From the NCBI RefSeq assembly GCF_037975245.1, contig NC_092572.1, forward strand, positions 29,063,989 through 29,127,988: DNA of 64,000 nt, written 5' to 3'. Under the pieces are notes generated by a model. The model was given only the letters and a program-made list of their open reading frames with translations. It did no database searches and had not been told where the DNA came from. Shown here piece after piece: positions 38,894 to 52,100 of this stretch. The position numbers and the translations under genes are program-made. Source of the DNA: Apostichopus japonicus. Taxonomy: Eukaryota; Echinodermata; Holothuroidea; Aspidochirotida; Stichopodidae. The first letter of the stretch is position 1, and each line of letters begins with the position of its first letter.

Positions 38894-39642
38894 ACAGTGC
38901 CCTTGGGCTCTTGTTAGAAATTTAAAACAAGGAAGCTTGGAGAGAAATTATTTTTCCCACCCTACTAGACAAGATTTTACTTAAACCTTGGTCACACATT
39001 TTCCAGGAAGTATAGGCAAACTGTTTTCCCACACCTTTAACTTATTCCTCCAGAGATTACACAGAACATGAAATAACTATAAAGATTTAATCAAGAATCA
39101 AACAAAGCCTGACCTATGAGTACTGGATTTGGAAGGGTAAAAGTGGTTAACTACACCGGTGTCCCACCAAATTCTTAAGATAGCATCAGAGAAACCGTTG
39201 ATACTTTAAAGGAATTCTTTAGTGGCAGTCTATCGGGTATCTGAAAACAAATCTCCATTATATTATCATCGCCACAGTCCTAGTTTTGGGATGTTTTCAT
39301 CCTATGATTCAGAAGAAGTGAATTTTTGAACCTCGCGCCAACTTAATCTAATATTGAACAGTGGAGAGCGACGGTGTCATCATCACGTCACCTCTTTCGG
39401 GGGACTGCAGGGATGCTATCATTAGCAAGCTACACTGTAGAAAGTAAAATAGGATTTAGATGGAAATTTCCCTGTGAAGTTGCAAGTTAGCAACCTTTTG
39501 GAGAGCTAAAAGTTTCCAGATATCCCTAACTAGTTCTTCTTCATAATATGTTCAATGTTGTTCAGACAATTGTTATTTGTGAGATTTTTTGAATCAAAAT
39601 TAACTTTCTAGCAGAAGAGAGAGGCCTCTGTGACGTCATTAC

Positions 39643-39793
39643 GTTGTATTCACAGCCGTTTGCAAATTCTGTACGCATTCCTGTGTAGTGTATCAAGGCC
39701 AAGCTTAGAGTGAGATCTTTGTATTCACAGCCGTACGTGAAGTCTATACACTCATGTGTAGCGTATCAAGGCTTAGCTTAAGAGTGAGATCTG
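39643..39793. repeat. Two 76 bp direct repeats
   Basis: 'TTGTATTCACAGCCGT' at 39643 and 39719, each ending in 'AGAGTGAGATCT'. Some substitutions. Confidence 0.85.
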
Positions 39794-40757
39794 ATCGAGT
39801 GTGACCAATGTGATGCACTGACGTCACGTCTTGATGTAGGTCGGTCCTTAGATTCAAATTTTCTGGCAGGAAGAGCCAATGTTTCAAGCACTCTATCACA
39901 AAAACTACAATTCATCATATGGCAAGGCTTAATAGTGAAATACAAAGACAAAAGATGATATGACAGGAAGGACTGGCCCCCATTTTTCACTTGAAAATTC
40001 CTCTAGATTACAAACAAGTCAACAGAGCTTGTGGTAAAGCCTGCCAGAGACCACAAAGGCAACAGTGTGCTCCTCTTGCAAACAATGGGGCTAACGATCA
40101 CAGAGTCACTGAACTCTGGGAACCTGTAACTAAGTAGAGAACAATAAGGACAAAATGGGAAAAAAGAGTGAAAGGGAAGAGGTATGCTGTACAGGGGACA
40201 AAACTATAGACACTAATATTGTGAAATGTTATTGGTACTACAGTACAATATTCAATTTGACATACTGTACTCTCATTAGCTACACAATGGGTAGCACTGA
40301 ATATGGATAAACAGTGTCTTTGTTGAAAGTTATACTTTTTGACAGGATAAGTGGAATTAAAGGTCTGCTTTATTGCCTGGCTAAAATATGTTAAAAACAA
40401 AATCAGTATGATCAGCACCATCACTTACATTTACCATTTGAGTTTGATCAGCTGCTGGAATGTTCTACTCACATTTAAGTGTACAGTTTGCATGCAATGT
40501 GACCAAGGCTGCAGCATATTCCTGAGTAGCCCTAGGGTATACATGATATCTCAAAATATGAAACATGGATGGATAGATTGTCTGCTTCTAGTATGTGGAT
40601 AGCCAATATTGAGTAGATGATTTAATATATAGAGTGTAGGGTCATTTGAGGTCAGCAGAAGTTGCAACGTCAAGCCAGTTAAATATAGTAGCCCAACAAG
40701 GAAAATATGGATGTCTTAGCAGGTGGATGTCATGTAGAAATGAATCACATTGTTTTT

Positions 40758-42634
40758 GGTTCCTTGCTTTAGCAAAAGGAACCTATGTAGTCAACTTGGC
40801 ATGTATGTGTGTGTGTGTGTGTGTGTGTCTGTAACACTTGCTTGGGTACACTGTACTGTAACTCAACAAGGAAAAGTTGAACTTAACTCAAACTTGGTAT
40901 TTAGATCCGCCATAGTGAGAAGGTGGGCCTATTGTTTTCAGTACCTGTAAATGTCAGTTAGGGCCAAAATACCAAAATAATAAACAAAGCAATAACTCCC
41001 ATTGACAGGGTCTGACATGTTTTTTTTTTTGGAACTAGTCGTAAATGGGGTAGGGAATCGTTTTCAAACATAACAGTCGTGTGATTCAAGGTCAAAAAGG
41101 TAAATTAGGGGTCAAAAACTAGTATTTTTGCGATTATAATTTGAGAACAAAATGTCCGTCAGGGTTGGGAGCTATGCTATAGTAATCCATTAGTAGACCG
41201 CATCTTTGTGGCCTTTGACCTTATGTGACGTCTGGTGACCTGTATTAGTTTTAATTTGGTTATTTGTATTTTGAGGGCCATATTCAGATCTCAAATGGTC
41301 TTCTGATCTAAAATGTCCATAGGTTGACCCTGTGCGACCTTCGGGTACATAGTCATCATAGGTTAAGGGTTTTTTTTTTACAAATATGCTCAATTTAGGA
41401 GATACAGGGCAAAGAAAAAGAGTTTGTCAATATTTTGATATATGATAGAGCTCTGTTTTTGAGGGGCTGAGTTTTGAGGGGCCAAAGGTTGGATTTGATA
41501 CCTTTTTAGCAATAGCCTTTATGTGTGTACACTGGAGTGCATAACAATTTTGGGATGGAGTGCACATCTTCAAGGGGAACATTATGAATAAAAACAGTCA
41601 TGTCATCTAAGGTTGCTTATTGGCAAAAAATCTGCCCCACTTGCTCAATTTTGCAACAACTTCCAATTACAAAGGCTTAAATGGCTGATATATTGGGACC
41701 AGTTGTGAATGGGGTAGGGGCACATTTTCCAAACTAACCCTTATGTAATCCAAGGTCACCAAAGGTCTATTATGGGTTAAATATGTTTTTTTGTGCAATA
41801 ACTTGTGAAACTCCCACTGACAGAGTCTGACATTGTTGATATTTTGGGACTAGTTGTGAATGGGGTAAGAGATCATTTCCAAACATAACATATGTCATCT
41901 AAGGTCGCCTATGGGCAAAAAACTGCCCAATTATGCTAAGTTTTGCAACAACTTCCAGTGAAGAAGTCTGACATGGCTGATATATTGGGACAAGTTGTGA
42001 ATGAAGTAGATGCACATTTTTCTAAAAAACGTTATGTAATCAAAGGTCAATTATGGCTCAAAATGAGTTTCGTGGGGGGCAATAACTTGTGAAACTCCCA
42101 CTGATGGGGTCCGCCATGGTTGTCATTTTGGGACTATTTGTGAATAGGGTAAGTGATCGTTTCCAAACATAACGGTCATATGATCCAAGGTGAACAAAGG
42201 TCAATTATGGGTAAAAAACTCAATCTCCAAACTGATCAATATTGTCCATGGTTGACCCCTGTGCGAACTTCATGCGCAAAGTTATCAGAGGTCAAGGTTT
42301 TGTTTGATTTTGAGAGGTGGACCTCTGTTAATTGACCTCACAGGACCTTGGAATAGAGCCCCCAGTGACCTGTATTAGTTTTTATTAAGTTGATTATATG
42401 AATTTTTGTGGCCATATTTTAAAATGTCCATGGGGTGACTCCTGTTCAACCAAAGTTATTAAGTACAGTTAGGCTGATTCTGCAGTTCTTATAAACAAAT
42501 GTAACAAAAGTCAACAGATTCTCAAAAGGACCAATCATTGATTTGTGATATTTATGGCAATGATATCGTGTGTGTACATTCAACCCTGAAATAACAATTT
42601 TAGGATAGTGCTTCTAAAGTATAAGCAAGGAACC
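40758..42634. mobile_element. Long GGTTCC-terminated repeat, copy C
   Basis: Same left end (GGTTCCTTGCTTTAGC, partner hairpin, TG run) and right end (GCAAGGAACC then CATAGTGCCCTTGGGCTC) as copy B, but internal units are more diverged. AGGTCA/TGACCT motifs and phrases such as 'ATAACTCCCA' recur. Older copy. Confidence 0.7.
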
Positions 42635-42655
42635 ATAGTGCCCTTGGGCTCTTGT

Positions 42656-44792
42656 TTAGTAATAAGATGAATCCTGCTTTCATGAAGGTCAAAGGTCAGA
42701 AAAATGAAATTCTTGTGAAAATGATACAGTATGAAAGAGAAACATGGATGGGTCTCATTGTAGTCTAGCACATGAATATCCATCAATTGATAAGGTGAAC
42801 TCTTTATCTTTCGATCGTGGTCTTAGGTCATTTGAGGTCAGCAGGGACAAAATATGTGAAAGCCTTGTAATTTTAAGCAATGTCTTGATTCGCAACCAGT
42901 TATTTCGTCAAACCCCTATTGTTGTTTGCCATTTTGGTGTCTTATTCAGTTCTTATGCTGAAAGCATCAGAAACCTATATTATCAAGTTTGCTTGTACTG
43001 TAGGTGTATTTGTGTGGGTGTATTACTGCGTCTGCATGTGATGCCTAAACACAACAAATGTCAAGACTCCAGTCAGTTGGATTTGGTGTATAACAAGCAA
43101 CAATGTTTCTTAAACTTTACACATGCAGTTTACAATGCCATCCAACCAGAGTTTGACGTGGGGGAGGGAGTCTGATGTACCCCTTAAAGAGGGGTCTCAG
43201 ACACAGTATTGTCCACCCATTTGATAATTTATTTGGGTAAGGGGTTAGATACAAAATGTGTGTATCATTTCCAACATTCTAACTGCATTGTGCAGTTTAA
43301 GATTTCACGTTTTTGAACAGACTGTGGCTACCGCCCTGCACATACACCAAAGCTACTTGGAGGACATTCTAGATTAGTTTTGTTAGAAAATGATAGACAA
43401 TGGCTACAGTACAGTCCCCTGTACACATTAAAGCATGTTTAATGTAGATGACATCCAACAGGACCAAAACCTTCATAAATTTGTAAAACGTCACAAATCT
43501 GCAGTGTAGACTATGTACACTTAACAATAAAGCCCTATACATCTCAATACCTCTATGTATTTAGATATATTTTGTAATGCTTGACAGCATCATGGTGTTT
43601 TGCTTCTGCAAAATTGCTTGAGCAATGCTTTTGAAATATTTTTTCTTGGTTCTACATGGAATTGTTTACAATTTAGGTAATACTTTTTTAACCTTTAAGC
43701 ATTTCAGCCACAAATTGTTAGGCAATTATGGCTTAATTTGATGCATTAATCATCTGTGGTTACATCTCATCTTATAGAAGGTTACATCTACAGTAGGTGT
43801 CAACCACAGTTTTGCTGTAACCACCTGAACTACTGGTTCCAGAAATGCTTGCAAGCATAGGCAGTAAAGCAATAAACAAAGGATGTTAGGCATCTGAAGG
43901 TTAGAGAGCTCTGTGCAAACGTGACCAGTAATACCACTAGTAGCCCGGAAGTGTCTGACAGTTTCCTTCTTACCTGGCAGTAAAGCCTTGATTTGACAAT
44001 GGAGTTAGAAAAGTCTAAACAGCTAAGATTGAACTGTTCCAAATATATTGTTTCCTTGAAAGTACTGTATATTATACACTTGTGAAATCACATCAAGTTT
44101 GAAAGGTCTTCTATCAGTGAGCAGATAGCTAGGGCTCTTTTAACGATATTTTGTTTGTTGGAATCGGCTTTAAAGAACTGTACATAATGAAGGATACATA
44201 TTGTTTGTCCTTAAGTCATACTGAAAAGTAGTATAGATCAGTAATTACTTTTACACATTACATTTTGTACATTGAAATGTCTGTTAACAAATACACCTTA
44301 AATAATGTATTAAAATAACTTTCTTATCTGATTCACTGAGCATCACTGTATGAGCACATCAGTAGTACTGAGTTTCTGCAGCCTTGCTCTAGAGGTCATA
44401 CAGTAGGTTAGTTCACATAAATACCAATAAGATTTTAGAAAACAAATGCGAACACACACAGTTAACTTTACCTGTGGTTTGTAGATTTTCTTTCCTTCCT
44501 TAAAATATATGTGATGTATATCCCATTAAGCCGATCAGAGGTCAATACCTACAGTAGCTGTTTTGACTTCATTTAGTGTGAGGATCTTCTGTGCGAGTAA
44601 CCAGAATCTTACTCTCTTATGTGGAGTTCAACAGAAGTCCAAGTCAAGTTAGACTAGCTGTTGGTTACATCTCAAACATCACGTTTGAGAAATCTTCTGA
44701 CCAAGGCTAGTCTAAAATGACAGTTATTTATGTGATTAGTTGGCAAAGATTTACTAAATCAATGGATTTATTGTTGTTTCTCTCTTCCATAG
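42656..44792. other. No gene seen upstream of DED1
   Basis: Holds a diverged GGTCA unit at 42680-42870 and a 143-codon ORF (42744-43175) that starts within it. No TATA box or 5' UTR exon for the NLR-like gene could be fixed. Confidence 0.5.
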
Positions 44793-45063
44793 GCATCCAT
44801 GTTGACCTTCAGCCATCTCAAAGAAGAACTGTCTTCAAAGCTTACCCAAACTGACTGTGGGAAGTTAGGCCGCTACTTTTCACTACCACCCGATCAAGTG
44901 AAGACCATTATTACAAGTCCCTCGTACTCCAAGAATTTTCTGCTTGCCCTTGAAGAAAGAGGATTCATACACCCTTCAAATGTGAATCGATTAACTGATG
45001 CACTAACTGAGCTGAAGATCAACCATACTCACTTATTAACAGAGACGTACATGAAGCTGAGAG
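44793..45063 (+). CDS. Exon: first death-effector-like domain
   Basis: A strong acceptor (pyrimidine tract then CATAG) precedes 44793, and the donor AG|GTAGGC follows 45063. ATG at 44799 opens an amphipathic helical domain of about 88 residues. It starts LTFSHLKEELSSKL and has the DED-type core FLLALEERGFIHPSNVNRL, i.e. helix, 'E-x-G-x-I/L-x-P-x-N-V', helix, as in FADD and caspase-8 DEDs. The usual RxDL motif near the end is not preserved (LKINHTHLL in its place), so partner choice may differ. The exon ends in phase 1. The two codons before the ATG (Ala-Ser) are open, so the ATG could be internal if an upstream phase-0 exon exists; otherwise 44793-44798 is 5' UTR. DED is my best family call; a related death-fold (CARD or PYD) is the alternative. 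Confidence 0.8.
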
Positions 45064-46048
45064 GTAGGCCCCTAATCACTAGCTCTCTGGTAATTGTGTA
45101 TTTTGCTTCACCTTTGGTACTTACAAAATGCACTTACTTAAAAAGCCATACCCCTGCCCCCAACTTGCCCTATACCCCTCCCCCACCCTACCCCCCAGAA
45201 AGATCCCACTTTAAGTATTGATACATGGTGGTGATTTACTCTAGATGCTGGCAACCAAAATGTGCACACCAAAACATAATACATATGTACATTTGTACAA
45301 GTGAGCAAAAGTCACCCTGTGCCATGATGTGGATTATGCATTTATCAGTGTGCCTGTACGTATCTGTGGATATTTAACAAAACTGGACACTTAATTTAAT
45401 GTTTCACCTTAAACATTTCAGATCAAGAGACTGATTACGATAGATTCCTCGCCGGCCTCTCTGCTCATTTGACATTTTCCATAACAGTGAAACTGTGTGA
45501 AAACTTTGAAGTTACTGATAAGAACAAGAAGACAGTTATCTCCAGTCAGAATCCAGGACTTTCCTTCCTCCAGACAATTGATAAGATGGGTATCATTAAT
45601 CCTTCTGATGTCAGCAAATTAGAGACTCCTTTAGAGGAATATCGTCTTCTCCAGGCAGTAGCTAAGATACACGAGTACCAGTCCTTGGTACTTTCTGACG
45701 AAACTATGCCACGAGATGAAGGTATTGTAAATTCATGTGTATATAATAAACTTTTATACCTGGGCACTGGTACAAGTTTCATGCCAGTTTTAAGGAACAT
45801 TCCTGACTTTAGACTTCATAGCTTGAAAACAGTGAAACACAAAATGCACTCATTATCTAAAAATATTATGTGTGGATTATAGGATATTTTAGGAATATAA
45901 TGAAGATACTGTATAATACAATATATTATATATTTTAGATATAATATATATATATATATAATATATTTAAGGGATATAATGAATATATATTATATATTTA
46001 CATCTTATATCTTATATAATATATATTTCTAATCTTATATATCTTATA

Positions 46049-46084
<36 letters not shown>

Positions 46085-46097
46085 TATATATCTTATA

Positions 46098-46179
<82 letters not shown>

Positions 46180-49100
46180 GTTAATGCAATGGAGGTAAAC
46201 GACAAAGGCAAATGAATATATATAAATGAAAATCGTAATGAGTTGGAAAATCAAGAACAGTGAAAAAACTTTCAGCCTCCACCGGGATTCGAACCACGGG
46301 CCTCCCGCTATGTACGCGGACACCCTAACCACTAGGCTATGGACGCTGATTGTATGTCCAGAGGTTCGAAACCGGTAAGGAAGATCGTAATTCCACTGTA
46401 GGCGTTTGCCACCTGTATCGAACAATACTAGTTCTGTTTTTGGTGACATATTTTGCCTTACTCTAGAGATCAAACATGATGCTAACTAACTCGAAAATCA
46501 TTTGTGAATCCTAAAGCCGGATCTCGAAAGAGATACTTTGAACAGACTTTATGTTAATGCAATGGAGGTAAACGACAAAGGCAAATGAATATATATAAAT
46601 GAAAATCAACGGGAGGCCCGTGGTTCGAATCCCGGTGGAGGCTGAAAGTTTTTTCACTGTTCTTGATTTTCCAACTCATTACGATTTTCATATATATATA
46701 TACATATATACATATACATATAAGGGATATAATAAAGACTGAGATGTGAAAATATGTTTTGAACTGAAGCACATTGATGGAACTCACAGCTTCATAGCAT
46801 TGTATGTTGTTGAGAAATATAATAATGCAGGTTTTCACTTTAGTATGATGAGTGCATTGTTCTAGTACTGTGTTATCTGTGATGTCATACAGTGACTATA
46901 ACAACTGCTCTTTCTCCTGTAAAATTAAAGTTATTATATTAATCCTTTGAAAATGTCTTAGTCGTGTCCCAGGAAGCTGCAGTTTGCAGTGTACTCAAAT
47001 GACTTCACAATTAAACAATGCTCCTAATCATGGAGGAGTCCTACTTTATCAGTGAAAAATAAATAAAGAATTTATAAATAAATATATAATATTAACATTT
47101 TAATATTTTTTTAATATTTTAATTAAAAATTTTAATTTTAATATATACATTATATATATACATTATATATATATATATATATATGTATATATAATAAACT
47201 AAAATAAATAAATTCTTTCCATTTATGACAGCAATCATTGTATATTATGATATGAATGAAATATAATAACATCTGCGTTTCCAATTGTTTCAAGTCTGGA
47301 TGTATGACACTATATTTTAACATTGCTGTTTGTATTACTGAGTAATTGGTTCCTTGCTAAAAGCAAAGGAACCTATGTATTCAGGTTGGCGTGTGTGTGT
47401 GTGTGTGTGCGTGCGTGTGTGTGTGTGTGTGTGACGCTTTAGCTTGTATGCACGATAACTCAACAAGGGATTGACTGATCATGATCAAACTTGGTGGATG
47501 GGTGGCCCATAGTGAGTAGATGAACCCTATTGTTTTTGGTGCCCACAAAGGTCACCAAAGGTCAGTTATGGTCCAAAAACCCTAAATACTAAAACTGCAA
47601 TAACTCCCAGTGCCAATGTGCGACAAGGTTGATATTTTGGGACAAGTTGTGAACTGGTTAGGGGAACATTTTGAAACTTAACGGTCATGTGATCTGAGGT
47701 CACCAAAGGTCAATTAATGTTAAAAAACTAGTATTTTTGCGATAACTTGAGAACGAATTGTCCGTTAGGGTTGGGAGTTGCTTCAGTGTAATCCAATTGT
47801 CGACCCACATCTGGGTGACCCTTGACCTCAATTTGACCTCTGGTGACCTTTTCATGTTTTGGGGATTTTTACAGTTTCGATGCTATTTTCAGATGTCAAA
47901 GGTACCTTCCGATCATAAATATCGATAGGTTGACCCCCGTGTGACCTTTGTGTGCGAACTTATATGGGGTCAAAGTTTTCGGTCGGAGTTAGGATGGCTG
48001 TACAGACTTGTCGTGTTGATTTTTGGAATCAGCAGATCAAACTACATTTGAAACCAAGGTCAAAAGGTCAAAGGTCACATTAGAAAAAATGTGCTTAGTT
48101 TGGGAGAAAACGGGCGAAAAAGAAAATGTTTGGTTTTGATGCTAGATTTGGATATCAAAGGTACCTTCCGATCAAAAGTGTCAATGCGTTGACACCCGGG
48201 TGACCTTTGTGTGTAAAGTTATACAAGGTCAAAGTTAATTTTCAGACATTTAATGCAATAACTCCCAGTGCCAAGGTGTAACAAGTTTGATATTTTGGGA
48301 CAAGTTGCAAATGGTATAGAGGAATATTTTCAAACTTAACGGTCATGTGATCCGAGGTCATCAAAGGTCAATTAATGTTAAAAAACTAGTATTTTGGGTG
48401 AGCAAAGAAAAAAATGTTTGAATTTTTACAGTTTTGATGCTATATTCACGTCTCACCAATCAAAAATGTCAATAGGTTTACCCCAGGTGACCTTTGTGTG
48501 TGAAGTTATATGAGGTCAAAGTAAATTTTCAGACATTTAGTGCAATAATTCCCAGTTCCAAGGTGTGACACGGTTGATATTTTGGGAAGTTGCAAATGGT
48601 ATAGGGGAATATTTTCAAACTTAACGGTCATGTGATCCGAGGTCACCAAAGGTCAATTAATGATAAAAAACTAGTATTTTTGCTGTAACTTGAGAACGAA
48701 TTGTCCGTTAGGGTCGGGAGTTGCTTCAATTTAATCCAATTGTCGACCCGCATCTGGGTGACCATTGACCTCAATTTGACCTCTGGTGACCTTTTCATGT
48801 TTTGGGGACTTTTACAGTTTCGATGCTATTTTCAGATGTCAAAGGTACCTTCTGATCATAAATGTCAATGGGTTGACCCCTGTGTGACCTTCGTGTGCGG
48901 AGTTATACGAGGTCAAAGTTAATTTTCAGACTTTTAATGCAATAACTCTCAGTTCCAAGGTGTGACACGGTTGATGAACTTGAGAACGAATTGTCCGTTA
49001 GGGTCGGGAGTTGCTTCAATTTAATCCAATTGTCGACCCGCATCTGGGTGACCATTGACCTCAATTTGACCTCTGGTGACCTTTTCATGTTTTGGGGACT

Positions 49101-52100
49101 TTTACAGTTTCGATGCTATTTTCAGATGTCAAAGGTACCTTCTGATCATAAATGTCAATGGGTTGACCCCTGTGTGACCTTCGTGTGCGGAGTTATACGA
49201 GGTCAAAGTTAATTTTCAGACTTTTAATGCAATAACTCTCAGTTCCAAGGTGTGACACGGTTGATATTTTGGGACAAGTTGCAAATGGTATAGGGGAATA
49301 TTTTCAAATTTAACGGTCATGTGATCCGAGGTCACCAAAGGTCAATTAATGATAAAAACTAGTATTTTGGGTGATAACTTGAGAACGAACTGTCCGTTAA
49401 GGTTGGGAGTTGCTTCAATGTAATCCAGTTGTCGACCCGCATCTGGGTGACCCTTGACCTCAATTTGACCTCTGGTGACCTTTTCGTGTTTTGGGGATTT
49501 TTACAGTTTCGATGCTATTTTCAGATGTCAAAGGTACCTTCTGATCATAAATGTCAATAGGTTGACCTTCGTGTGACCTTCGTGTGCGAAGTTATACGAG
49601 GTCAAAGTTAAAAAATATTAATGAGGTCACGGGTCAAACGTGAAAAACTCCCAAGTTGCAATAACTTGGCTACTATTTATTGGAATTTTGTCAAACTTGG
49701 TATGATGATATTGGTAGATAGTCTCCACACACTGATGTGTGTTGCAATTGATATCATGCATGTTTATAAGGGGGGGGGGGGCTAGCATTATTTCGTTATG
49801 AAAAGTTTGTATGCACAATAACTCAACAAGGGAATGACCAATCATTACCATACTTGGTGAGTGGGTGGCCCATAGTAAGTAGATTAACCCTGTTGATTTT
49901 AGTGCTCATATCATGAATATTAATGAGGTCATGGGGTCAAACGTGAAATACTCCAAATTGCAATTACTTGGCTACTATTACTAGTCGGAATTTCGTCAAA
50001 CTTGGTATGATGATAATGGTAGATAGTCTTCACACACTGATGTGTGTTGCAATTGATATCAGGGCTTAGCATTACTTTGGCAACAAAACTTTGTGAGCAT
50101 AAATAACTGTTGTTGTATTAGGGCTTTGTTAGAAATTTCCCTATGAATGGAACTAATGAACAGCAGCAAGGAGCCATGAAATGTTTTCATTCTGGTTTTT
50201 AAACTGACTAGCGTGTTTGAGCAATGACAGTGTCTTAGTTGTGTAAGGAGTGAGTTACCTTTACATTTGAAGACTATACTACTGTAGTTGTTAATAAATG
50301 TTACCAAAGATACAGTGTTACGAGATTGCCCAAACTATTGATATTAAAAAGCACACTTGTTTTTCAGTATGGTAGATATTCTTTATATTGTCATAAATTG
50401 TGAAACATTTTAACTTGTTTAAATAGAAATTGAACTGTGCTTTCTGTTTCCTTGTTTTAAAGACAAAGAGAGCTTATTCCTGAAATGCTTAAAACAGAAG
50501 ATGAAGAGTTGGTTTGAAACAATGACTCCTGTCCCCTGGATGAAGTCTTGTCAATGGAAATCTAACGATCTCTTTATAGCCAGCCGCTTAGTCTTAACTA
50601 ATTCTGGTTCAAAAATATCTAGCAGAGAAGTTGACCGAAAATGTAAGCTGCACTACCTAGATATCTTTACTGATGATAGACTAAAAGCAGAGACTCGAAT
50701 CATTCTGGAAGGGCAGCCAGGCTCCGGCAAGACAATGCTCTCCTCTCAGTTGGCCTATGACTGGTGTTGTGGGAAGCTTATGGATATCCCCATGGTCATC
50801 TATCTGCCCTTGAAAATTGTTGATGACATGACAATTATTCAAGCTATCAATATGATTTACATCCGTAAAGGCATTCCCATCACAGAAGAGGATATTGAGA
50901 CTATGCTTAACAGTGATAGGAAGAAAGTCTACCTCATATTGGATGGGTTAGAAGAATACAATGGTGGAACCAAAGATGGAAGTCCCTCAGAGGTCATGAG
51001 AGTCATGACAAAGGAGAAACTGTCCAACTGCATTGTTATAATCACAGCTAGGACAGATTATACCAAGGACCTACCTCGAGGTCCAATGTTGAAGATAGGA
51101 AGCTTTGGTGACGATGAGAGGAATGAATACATTGAAAAAGTCTACTCTGATAATCTCAAAAGGCAAGAAGAAGTAAAGGAATTGATTGATAATGTTCCAT
51201 TTATTCTTGATCTTTGTAATGTTCCACTACTCTTTGTGTTGTTAGTACATAACACTGATAGATTAGGAAAGTTACACGAGGGTCAGCTTGACAGGGTTAC
51301 TCCTTTCGTGAAGGCCATTGTAGATATTCTGTGTCCTGTGCAGGATGAGGAAGACACCTCGGGTCATCTGTCACATCAGCAGCAGAAATCAATTTGTGAA
51401 GAGGATGAGAGCAGATCAGAGAGTGAAGCATTTAACAAGCAGGAGGAATATGAAGTAACTTGTGATAAGACTGCTCCGGAGTGGGAGCCTGAGGCACAAT
51501 CATCTGGTCACCACAAACATGATTCCACTCTGATGAAAGATGCTACCATTAAGTTTGATCCTGATTCTTTTGCATATCATGCACAGGAAGATGTTTCATC
51601 ATATTCTGAAAAGGATGAAGAAAGTACATCTGACACTGAATGGCCTAGTGAAGAGTATGAGAGCAGTTCAGAGAGTGAAACATCGATAGACTTCCAAGAT
51701 ACATGCATTACATTGGATCAACTTGCCTTTAACGGCCTTTGTAAAGGAAACCAACAATTGTTTTGGCAGAAAGACTTTGTGGATAGAAGTGTCACTAATA
51801 GCAAAGCATGGATAGATTCTGGGATACTTGTTGTTGAGGAAGGAACTCCATTTAATTCCACTGATAGGAATTTTCAGACTGACTCAGGCAGTGGAACTCC
51901 CCAGACTGATTCCATCAGTGATAAGTCACTGAACACATCTAATGTTACTTCAGAGATAAAGAGAGGGGTATCCCCTGATCTCTCAGCATCTGTCAGTCAA
52001 TCAGAGAGTAAACCAATATTGGAATTGAGAGAGAAGAAATCAAAACCTTTACAGAAAGGAAAAGCTGCTAAATATGTCTCTTTACAGGTTAAATTCCTTC

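Noticed and set aside
42744-43175. 143-codon plus-strand ORF
   Set aside because: Starts inside a diverged GGTCA repeat unit, Cys/Tyr-rich without domain pattern; likely chance.
45064-45221. Continuation of DED1 reading frame past 45063
   Set aside because: Composition turns proline/Thr-rich and repetitive after the GTAGGC donor, and splicing to 45422 keeps the frame with a second DED.
46275-46346. Functional tRNA gene
   Set aside because: Anticodon ACA and T-stem mismatches, and it lies in a duplicated SINE.
46093-46838. 126- and 94-codon minus-strand ORFs containing 'HRDSNHGPP'
   Set aside because: That peptide is the translation of a tRNA-type B box in a SINE; the rest is (TA)n translation.
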